NCBI GenBank assembly: GCA_013376985.1
Contig: JACABB010000034.1
Coordinates: forward strand, 1-49,822
Source: Bacteroidales bacterium
GTDB lineage: Bacteria > Bacteroidota > Bacteroidia > Bacteroidales > Tenuifilaceae
DNA length: 49,822 bases
Reading direction: 5' to 3'
The notes under the pieces are model-generated. The model saw nothing but the letters and a program-made list of their open reading frames with translations, searched no databases and was not told the origin of the DNA. Shown piece by piece: positions 44,418 through 49,822 of this stretch (the stretch's first letter is position 1; each line of letters starts with the position of its first letter). The translations under genes were made by a program, and so were the position numbers.

Positions 44418-44448
44418 GAGTTCCGAACTTTCTAAAAGTTCGGAACTC
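44418..44448. repeat. 14-bp triloop hairpin at the unit junction
   Basis: GAGTTCCGAACTTT (44418-44431) and AAAGTTCGGAACTC (44435-44448) pair perfectly around CTA. Copies are at the two other junctions (about 43329-43359 and 43996-44026, the latter with one mismatch). Confidence 0.8.
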
Positions 44449-44647
44449 TTAGTACCTCTCTTGCTGCAGAGCAGCCAAATATTTGTAGAAAGAGAGGTTG
44501 AAAAACCATTTAAGGTGCGGAGCACCGAAATATTAATTCCCCAATTTATGTTCGAAGAAGATATTACGGTGCTCTGCACCTAGAATTCTGGGGTGGTGAT
44601 TAGTTCTACAAATATTGAGGTGCTCTGCACCTATTTGATGCTACCAA

Positions 44648-44890
44648 TGATTGTTTTTTGTTTGCCAAAATCTCAGGCGTGCAAAAAACAGCTGTTGAAA
44701 CGTTGCCTTGAATTTTAGAAGCTAAAAAACGGTTGTTTTTCGGTTGCCAAAATCTCAGGCGAGTAAAAAACAACTGTTGAAGCCTTGCCCTGAATTTTAG
44801 AAGCTAAAAAACGGTGGTTTTTGGTTTGCCAGAAACTCAGGCGAGTAAAAAACCGTGCTTTAAACCATGCCCTAAGTTCTGGGGTAAGGT
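44648..44890. repeat. 82-bp tandem repeat, about three copies
   Basis: TTGCC followed by an AAAATCTCAGGCG-like stretch starts at 44662, 44744 and 44826, an exact 82-base period; the third copy is diverged and incomplete. Within a unit AAAATCTCAGGC can pair imperfectly with GCCTTGAATTTT, and AAAAAAC/GTTTTT runs flank the junctions. No reading frame is conserved across units. The 70 bases after it, up to the gene end at 44959, show nothing. Confidence 0.75.
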
Positions 44891-44958
44891 TTAATAAATC
44901 AATATATCTTTAATTTTGAATTTGTGCGGTCAAAGTTTACATATTCGCTTTAAAATAT

Positions 44959-45546
44959 TTAATTTCCATTCTTATTTGAGACGACTATCCATTTCGAAAG
45001 ATTTGATATTGTAAAATATTCATGAATAGTTCTTAATAACCTTCTTGCTTGAAAATTTATCGAAGCAGAATGTCTTATATCTTTATTTTTCATAGTTAAA
45101 TAGTGTGTTCCAACACCTTCAATATTTGATACCAAAGAAACTTTCTCAGTATAATCGTTTAACTCATATTCCTCAATTATTCTAATTGAATTTTTTTCGC
45201 AGATATAAATAATATGATCTGGATCCCTCAAGCATGCATACAGGCAATTAATTTCTTGTAAAACTTTCTCTGGAAGAAAATCATAATATTTATAGTACAG
45301 TTTAGATAATCTTTGTATCTTATTGTCTAATTGATCAAAATCTATCGGTTTTGAGATTTGTAAATTCGCCAAATCACTAAGTTCATCACAGATTTCATCT
45401 CTTATATAAAAATATCGATCAATTATTTTGGAGCTAATTGCTTTTTGATATTTAAATCTTTCTAAAAAATAATTGTATATTAATCCTAATAATCCGCCTA
45501 AAATAAGTGTAATTACGGGAAGTATTGCTACAAATAAATTTTCCAT
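44959..45546 (-). CDS. Membrane-anchored protein of unknown function
   Basis: The 195-residue protein starts with one strong membrane helix (VAILPVITLILGGLLGLIYNYFLERF, about residues 6-32), followed by a soluble, mostly helical domain rich in Tyr, Ile and Asp (KIIDRYFYIRDEICDELSDLANLQ, LYYKYYDFLPEKVLQEINCLYACL). No catalytic motif is visible. Composition is more AT-rich than the surrounding core genes. It lies 166 bases downstream of the DUF4062-type gene on the same strand and beside the repeat array, so it may be a horizontally acquired partner of that gene; this is inference. Confidence 0.55.
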   Translation of the reverse strand: MENLFVAILPVITLILGGLLGLIYNYFLERFKYQKAISSKIIDRYFYIRDEICDELSDLANLQISKPIDFDQLDNKIQRLSKLYYKYYDFLPEKVLQEINCLYACLRDPDHIIYICEKNSIRIIEEYELNDYTEKVSLVSNIEGVGTHYLTMKNKDIRHSASINFQARRLLRTIHEYFTISNLSKWIVVSNKNGN

Positions 45547-45688
45547 ATTAATTAGTTTTAAATGATAAATTCAAAAAATTATAGTCGTTTTTAAAATAAT
45601 GTGCCATAGCATCGTAGTATTTAAATGTTAGTTTATTCATCTTTTTCATTCTTTTTATTTACCCTGCTCATTTGCCCTTATAATTTTT

Positions 45689-45702
45689 AACACGTGTTGG
45701 GC
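45689..45702. other. attC-like core near the DUF4062 gene stop (weak)
   Basis: AACACGTGTT (45689-45698) is a perfect palindrome overlapping GTTGGGC (45696-45702), which fits the GTTRRRY core of integron attC sites. On the coding strand of the neighbouring gene the core reads GCCCAAC ten bases past the stop, where a cassette's attC would begin. No partner core was found within the gap 45547-45712 and no integrase is present, so this is only suggestive. Confidence 0.2.
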
Positions 45703-45712
45703 GTTCGTTGTT

Positions 45713-46579
45713 TTATTCATAATTGTTTTTAACCAAATAGTCAGCTAACTTATAACCTTTCATAGTCAGAGAAAAAACTTCGCCTCTCGTTCCGTTATCT
45801 TTAATTAAGTCATAAGCAAATAACTGCTTAAATACAGTTTCCCAAGTAGCCCATGTCTTCGGTGAATTATCATCATTAAGATTATTACCATTTGTTTGTA
45901 TATCAAAACCATCTAAATAACGAACTTTAATTACAACACCTTTGGGGTCTTTGGAAGTTTTCACTACTAATTCTTTTGATTCTTGAAAAAGCATTTCGAC
46001 AAAACCAAATTCATTGTCTTCATCAGTTATGTCTCCAATAAATGATAAATCTTCCTTACGAAAGTACTCGTCTTTATTTATGATAATTCCTAATTGTTGG
46101 CTTAGTTTATTATTAAATTCTTCAATTGATTCGTAGGTTTCAATTAAACCATTCTTTTCACATTCTTTTTTAAATATTTGTAACAAATTATATTGTTCAG
46201 GGTCAATGCTATCAGGATGAACTGGTGCTTTTGAAAAATATAACATTGCTGGCTTACCAGAATTCACATGTTTAGTTATTTCTTCAACTGTACCACTTAT
46301 TGATTCTCCAGTATGAGAGCCTATTCTTGTCCAGAAAATACCAATTAACAAATCACTAGAGTCTAAAAGTTGTTTATTAATAATTTCTTGTGGTCTGTTT
46401 CCCATTTTAGGTGCTGAATTGGTTTCCCAACCTATTGGAAGTAATAAAATTTTCTTGTCGTAGGAATGAATTGAATTCCAGTTATGAACAATTTCTCTAG
46501 CGAGATTTCTTTCTCTTGTCACATCGCCAGGTGATGCAATGATTACTTGAAAAACTTTTGCTTGATATGCCATATCCAT
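45713..46579 (-). CDS. DUF4062-type (TIR-like fold) protein with C-terminal winged-helix-like region
   Basis: The 288-residue protein (an alternative ATG at 46573 removes two residues) has an N-terminal domain (about 5-125) resembling DUF4062. Marks are VFQVIIASPGDVTRERNLAREIV, DSSDLLIGIFWTRIGSHTG and SGTVEEITKHVNSGKPAMLYFS. The Glu99/Glu100 pair after SGT sits where TIR-like enzymes keep their catalytic glutamate. The C-terminus (about 225-288: WETVFKQLFAYDLIKDNGTRGEVFSLTMKGYKLADYL) looks like a winged helix. DUF4062 domains occur in bacterial conflict systems and STAND proteins. An NAD-hydrolase effector or nucleotide sensor is plausible but unproven. It is AT-rich and flanked by repeats. 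Confidence 0.68.
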   Translation of the reverse strand: MDMAYQAKVFQVIIASPGDVTRERNLAREIVHNWNSIHSYDKKILLLPIGWETNSAPKMGNRPQEIINKQLLDSSDLLIGIFWTRIGSHTGESISGTVEEITKHVNSGKPAMLYFSKAPVHPDSIDPEQYNLLQIFKKECEKNGLIETYESIEEFNNKLSQQLGIIINKDEYFRKEDLSFIGDITDEDNEFGFVEMLFQESKELVVKTSKDPKGVVIKVRYLDGFDIQTNGNNLNDDNSPKTWATWETVFKQLFAYDLIKDNGTRGEVFSLTMKGYKLADYLVKNNYE

Positions 46580-46605
46580 TTTTTTTGTTATACAATTACA
46601 CCGAA

Positions 46606-46738
46606 CTCATTCCTCTTTTAGTACCCCACCAAATTAAACAAAAATACCAAATCATCAAACAAACCCTTCTATCTCCCAAACCAACCCAAACGTTCCCTTA
46701 CCAAATATTTCCATATCTTAGCAATCAAAACAATTCAG
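46606..46738. other. Strongly G-poor gap between two divergent genes
   Basis: About 130 bases of the plus strand contain only a handful of G while C and A abound (ACCCCACCAAATTAAAC, CCCAAACCAACCCAAACG). The gap separates the DUF4062 gene from the flippase-like gene. No open frame, hairpin or good promoter box stands out; TATCTTAG at 46714-46721 is at best a partial -7 box. Confidence 0.6.
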
Positions 46739-46739
46739 T

Positions 46740-47693
46740 TTGCGAAGGCCAATTCAAATAGGGTTAAGGGTTGCGATTGCGGTTGCGGCATACGCTTTTA
46801 TTGCTGTTAAGATTGGCTCATCGGATATTGTGAAGAGTTTGGATGCTTTTACCGATACCTTTTTCACAGGAAACTATTTATGGTTTTTGGTTGTGCTGCT
46901 TTTAATGCCTGTGGTTTGGGCTTTGGAGGCGGTTAAGTGGAGGAAAGCATTATCGCCATTTACAGATATTTCGTTTCTGAGCAGCTGGCGTTCCGTTTGG
47001 TACGGTGTGGTTGCGGGTCAATTAACACCAAATCGGATTGGTGAGCCAGTGGGTAGAATTGCACTAATCGATCCCGATGTTCGAGGAAGAGCCGCTGTGG
47101 CTGCTATTTGGTGTAGCTTATCGCAAAATGCGATAACAGTACTTTTCGGATTTATAAGCGTTGCATGGTGGGTATTAGCTGTAAAGCAAGCGATATTCTC
47201 GCAAGCCATCTACTTTTGGCTACTGATTCTAATAGTACTCCTTTGGGTGTTAGCTGTACTAATTGCCATTACAAATGTGGGCAGGATATCATCGCGCATC
47301 GAGAGGATTGGCTGGGTGAAAAGCGCATTAAAAGGCGAGAGTTTACGGATTGGTTACCAACCCTCAATATCAATTTATATAATTGCCATAAGCGCGTTGC
47401 GATACGCTGTTTTTTCATCGCAATATGTTATTCTACTTAGGATATTTGGCACTCATGCCGATGCCATAAATATTTATGCTGCCGTGGGATTAACATACCT
47501 TTTTAGCAGCTTTATTCCATCATTCTCAGCCAGCGAGGTGGGAATTCGTGCAGGCTTTGCAACTTGGTTTGTTGGCATGTTGGGTGGCGACCCTGTTGGA
47601 GTTGCTGCCGCATCGCTTCTGCTATGGTTGCTTAACTTGGGTGTGCCGGCGATGATTGGGGCGTGGTTTGGGTGGAGGAAGGAAGATGCTTAA
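46740..47693 (+). CDS. Flippase-like membrane protein (LPG synthase transmembrane / UPF0104 family)
   Basis: The 317-residue protein has about eight membrane helices. Family marks are WALEAVKWRKAL, VWYGVVAGQLTPNRIGEPVGRIALI, and SSFIPSFSASEVGIRAGFATWF, as in the transmembrane half of MprF and related lipid flippases. It lacks the soluble aminoacyl-transferase domain, so it is a stand-alone flippase-like protein. The start is TTG at 46740: an in-frame TAG at 46719 and no ATG before residue ~57 leave no better choice. The substrate is unknown. Confidence 0.85.
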   Translation: MRRPIQIGLRVAIAVAAYAFIAVKIGSSDIVKSLDAFTDTFFTGNYLWFLVVLLLMPVVWALEAVKWRKALSPFTDISFLSSWRSVWYGVVAGQLTPNRIGEPVGRIALIDPDVRGRAAVAAIWCSLSQNAITVLFGFISVAWWVLAVKQAIFSQAIYFWLLILIVLLWVLAVLIAITNVGRISSRIERIGWVKSALKGESLRIGYQPSISIYIIAISALRYAVFSSQYVILLRIFGTHADAINIYAAVGLTYLFSSFIPSFSASEVGIRAGFATWFVGMLGGDPVGVAAASLLLWLLNLGVPAMIGAWFGWRKEDA

Positions 47694-47696
47694 TAA

Positions 47697-47876
47697 TTTG
47701 AAAATTGGAGAATTTGGGGAATTTGAAAATTGGGGAATTTGAAAATTTGATAATTAATGAATAACCAATAACCCAATAACTGAATAACCCAATAACCAAT
47801 AACCCAATAACCAATAACCCAATAACCAGTAACTAATAACCCAATAACCAGTAACTAATAACCCAATAACCAACAA
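47697..47876. repeat. Low-complexity direct repeats before the aminotransferase gene
   Basis: From 47697 to 47750 GGGGAATTTGAAAATT-type words repeat. From about 47760 to 47872 there are roughly fifteen alternating 7/8-base units (AATAACC, AATAACCC, with AGTAACT variants). The tract ends four bases before the ATG at 47880, so it takes the place of the normal ribosome-binding and promoter-proximal region. Copy number could change by slippage. Confidence 0.85.
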
Positions 47877-47879
47877 TCA

Positions 47880-49010
47880 ATGAGTACTTACACAAAACCC
47901 ACAGGTTCCTACATCAGCTACTTCAGTAATATGGTTAAGCAAAGGGGTGGGATAAATCTGGCGCAGGGGATTCCGGGGTTTAATCCGCCTGGCGAGCTTA
48001 TTAACGCATTAAAAGGTTGTGTCGATATGAATGTTCATCAGTATGCTCCGGGGATGGGGAATTTAAATCTGATTGAGCAGATTGCAACCGAATATCGGGT
48101 TAAGGCTGAGAATTTACTTATTGTTCAGGGAGCAACCGAGGCGCTATCGTTGGTATATACCTATATCAACAGGAAATTGAATGGAGATTTTGCGGTGCTA
48201 TCGTTCGAACCAGCTTATGAGAGCTACCTACAGCTACCAAAAATCTTTGGGCAAAAGTTTATACACTACCCATTAAACACGGATTACACGTTCGATTATG
48301 ATGATCTTTACCTAACAATCAAGCAAAAGGGTGTAAAGCTTATTTTCCTTAGCTCACCCGGAAATCCTTTCGGGAAGATATGGAGTAGGAGCGAGGTTGA
48401 TAGTTTGATATCCATATCGAACCAGCTGGGCGTATACATCGTATTCGATGCTGTTTATGAGCAGCTGTACTTTAACGAATCTCCTTACATCCCTATTGAT
48501 CAATTATCTCCCAACCTGTTTATTGTAAACAGCTTTTCCAAGATGCTTTGCATTACCGGGTGGCGGATTGGTTATCTTATTTCGCACGAAAGCCACATGG
48601 AGGGGATTAAATCCGTTCACGATTACATTGGACTTTGCGCCCCATCGTTGCTGCAACATGCTTTGGTGGAGTATCTTGGGAAGAGCAATTTTGCAAAGGA
48701 GTTTACAACCTCTTTCCGTGAGAATGTGAAACGATCATTCAATATCCTTGTTGAAACTCTAACGGAGTTAGGATTCGAAATCCCTCCAATCCAAGGTGGG
48801 TGCTTTGTGTGGGCTAAACTACCGAATGGGTGGACGGATGGTTTCGAATTCGCATCGAGGCTTTACGATGAGCAATCGGTAGCCGTTATTCCGGGGGAAC
48901 ATTTTAGCGATGGGAAATCGGATTGGATTCGCTTTAACGTTGCTAGGCCGGAGGAGGATATTGTTAAGGCATGTGAGAGGATTAGGGTGTTTATGGATAA
49001 AGAGATTTAA
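47880..49010 (+). CDS. PLP-dependent aminotransferase (class I/II, methionine/kynurenine aminotransferase-like)
   Basis: The 376-residue fold-type I enzyme starts FSNMVKQRGGINLAQGIPGFNPP, typical of the YbdL/kynurenine-aminotransferase branch. The PLP-binding Lys221 is in NSFSKMLCITGWRIGYL, and the C-terminal arginine in WIRFNVAR binds the substrate carboxylate. Relatives transfer the amino group of methionine or aromatic amino acids to 2-oxo acids; the true substrate is not certain. Codons are more GC-rich than in the DUF4062 island, as in a core gene. Its upstream region is a repeat tract. Confidence 0.9.
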   Translation: MSTYTKPTGSYISYFSNMVKQRGGINLAQGIPGFNPPGELINALKGCVDMNVHQYAPGMGNLNLIEQIATEYRVKAENLLIVQGATEALSLVYTYINRKLNGDFAVLSFEPAYESYLQLPKIFGQKFIHYPLNTDYTFDYDDLYLTIKQKGVKLIFLSSPGNPFGKIWSRSEVDSLISISNQLGVYIVFDAVYEQLYFNESPYIPIDQLSPNLFIVNSFSKMLCITGWRIGYLISHESHMEGIKSVHDYIGLCAPSLLQHALVEYLGKSNFAKEFTTSFRENVKRSFNILVETLTELGFEIPPIQGGCFVWAKLPNGWTDGFEFASRLYDEQSVAVIPGEHFSDGKSDWIRFNVARPEEDIVKACERIRVFMDKEI

Positions 49011-49048
49011 CGCAAAGTGCGCAAAGAGAAAACGCAAAGGGCGCAAAG
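49009..49048. repeat. Short direct repeat AACGCAAAGnGCGCAAAG
   Basis: The 18-base word occurs at 49009-49026 and 49031-49048 with one difference. It begins inside the aminotransferase stop codon. CACAAAG words recur at 49142-49199. The 49011-49222 gap holds no gene, only these repeats and the palindrome at 49077. Confidence 0.75.
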
Positions 49049-49076
49049 TAATGAATTATCCTTTGCAGACTTACGA

Positions 49077-49109
49077 AACTCTGTCAGGGTTTCGAACCCT
49101 GACAGAGTT
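49077..49109. repeat. 33-bp palindrome, sister of the one after serS
   Basis: AACTCTGTCAGGGTT (49077-49091) pairs perfectly with AACCCTGACAGAGTT (49095-49109) around TCG. It differs from the palindrome at 5306-5338 at three positions per arm, each compensated on the other arm. It may terminate the aminotransferase transcript, but no T-tract follows. Confidence 0.8.
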
Positions 49110-49222
49110 GAACAAAAGGGATCACTTAAATAACTTTGTGGAACCTTTGTGTTTAGCTTTACCACAAAGTATCACGAAGAAAAAATAAGTACCACAAAGG
49201 AAAAGGGACAAATTACATATAT

Positions 49223-49822
49223 ATGATTCTATTTGGGTTGATATTGATTGTTTCCATCGCTTATATTGGGCTGATAATATCCTTTATCATTGGTCTGAAT
49301 AGGGTGCTTGTACAACCATCTGTCGATAATGATTCGGGAATGCCAATAAGCGTTATCGTTGCGTTTAAGGATGAGGCAGTGAATCTTCCAACTCTGCTTG
49401 AGGCAATGGTTAATCAATCCTTTCCAAAGGATAAATTTGAGTTGATACTGGTTAACGACCATTCATCCGATAACTCATTATCCATCGCAGAGCAATACTG
49501 CGCATCGAATATCAACTTTAAATTGATTAATCTCCCCGATAATAGAACAGGTAAAAAGGCTGCAATTGCATACGGTATCGATTCTGCCCTTTACCCGCTA
49601 ATTGCCCTAACCGATGCCGATTGTTTGCCACCCAAACGATGGCTCGAAACGGTTTCATCCCAAGCCAGTAAGGGAGCAGCTCTAATGATTGGCCCTGTAG
49701 CAATGGAATCCGTGAACGGTATTGCGGGAAAGTTTCAAGCACTTGAGTACGCAAGCCTGATGGCATCCGCAGCGGGATCGTGCGGCATTGGTCACCCGGT
49801 AATTGCCAGTTCGGCAAACCTT
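49223..49822 (+). CDS. GT2-family glycosyltransferase (partial, cut by window end)
   Basis: An open frame of 200 codons runs from ATG at 49223 to the window edge without a stop. It begins with a membrane helix (LFGLILIVSIAYIGLIISFIIG), then a GT-A glycosyltransferase 2 domain: PISVIVAFKDEAVNLPTLLEAM, LILVNDHSSDNS, NRTGKKAAIAYGI, and the DxD-like ALTDADCLPPKRW. Such membrane-linked GT2 enzymes build polysaccharides or glycolipids from nucleotide sugars. Its partners, if any, lie outside the window. Confidence 0.92.
   Translation, partial: MILFGLILIVSIAYIGLIISFIIGLNRVLVQPSVDNDSGMPISVIVAFKDEAVNLPTLLEAMVNQSFPKDKFELILVNDHSSDNSLSIAEQYCASNINFKLINLPDNRTGKKAAIAYGIDSALYPLIALTDADCLPPKRWLETVSSQASKGAALMIGPVAMESVNGIAGKFQALEYASLMASAAGSCGIGHPVIASSANL

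Larger units (their letters stand above)
43290..44643. repeat. Hairpin-rich repeat array (two full and two partial copies of a ~421-bp unit)
   Basis: CTGCAGAGCAGCC recurs at 43376, 43621, 44043 and 44464. The stretches 43620-44040 and 44041-44461 are near-identical full units; 43290-43485 and 44462-44643 are partial copies. Each full unit contains about ten short palindromes, most with three-base loops (AGA, TCT, TCC, CTA), plus an 18-bp perfect palindrome at 44315-44332. In copy one the unit stops after 43485 and an unrelated hairpin-rich stretch (43486-43619) follows. Open frames inside the array are by-products of the repeats; no gene is supported. The array fills most of the 1.69-kb gap between rsmA and the gene ending at 44959. 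Confidence 0.9.

Noticed and set aside
43855-44583. Several 61- to 100-codon frames in the hairpin array
   Set aside because: They are read through palindromic repeat copies on both strands, resemble one another only because the DNA repeats, and lack start-site signals.
43290-44890. CRISPR array
   Set aside because: The repeat units are 421 and 82 bases with no regular unique spacers, and no cas gene is present.
47632-47814. 60-codon frame on the minus strand across the AATAACC tract
   Set aside because: Its sequence (VIGLLVIG, YWVIG) is just the translation of the simple repeat and of the end of the flippase-like gene.

Overview
The window is AT-rich chromosomal DNA from a member of the Bacteroidota, most likely of the Bacteroidales/Marinilabiliales group. 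The evidence is the gene content (rod-shape operon behind purH, GT3/GT35 glycogen enzymes, DUF4369 TlpA-like lipoproteins, LpxH of a Gram-negative envelope), a promoter upstream of rplU of the Bacteroidota TTTG-N19-TAnnTTTG type, weak Shine-Dalgarno sequences and several likely TTG/GTG starts. No rRNA, tRNA, CRISPR array, recombinase or transposase gene was seen.

Layout. 1-7.3 kb: the end of an unknown gene, two secreted proteins of unknown function, a bifunctional-nuclease/UVR protein, rplU-rpmA, a small four-helix-bundle gene inside a 25-bp perfect inverted repeat, serS, and a VWA-domain protein. 7.4-13.9 kb: an ECF sigma factor with a translationally overlapping anti-sigma factor, an EamA transporter, an S41 protease lipoprotein, ruvC, a HIT protein, greA, and a divergent lipoprotein/Rieske-like pair. 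13.9-20 kb: an LTA-synthase-type membrane sulfatase, a BrkB-family protein, ahcY and ribF. 20.3-29.3 kb: a compact glycogen operon on the minus strand (debranching enzyme, GT4 glycosyltransferase, GH57 enzyme with a histone-like tail, and a 1415-residue glycogen synthase-phosphorylase fusion). 29.7-33.5 kb: two tandem thioredoxin-like lipoproteins (one without its CxxC), lpxH and an ACP-phosphodiesterase-like gene. 33.5-40.7 kb: purH-mreB-mreC-mreD-mrdA-rodA, the cell elongation machinery. 41.1-43.3 kb: an ABC permease and rsmA.

43.3-46.7 kb is the accessory part. A 1.35-kb gene-free array contains two full and two partial copies of a 421-bp unit packed with short hairpins. Most hairpins have three-base loops (AGA, or TCT on the other strand), and several carry a shared A/T-rich tail, approximately ATRTTTRTAG. 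They are arranged as inverted pairs, resembling REPIN/BIME elements. An 82-bp tandem repeat follows, then two AT-rich orphan genes: a predicted membrane-anchored protein and a DUF4062/TIR-like protein that may be a defence effector.

46.7-49.8 kb: a flippase-like membrane protein, a slippage-prone AATAACC repeat directly before an aminotransferase, intergenic repeats, and a truncated GT2 glycosyltransferase.

The strongest candidates for something undescribed are the triloop-hairpin array and the inverted-repeat-bounded four-helix-bundle element between rpmA and serS. The DUF4062/membrane gene pair comes next.
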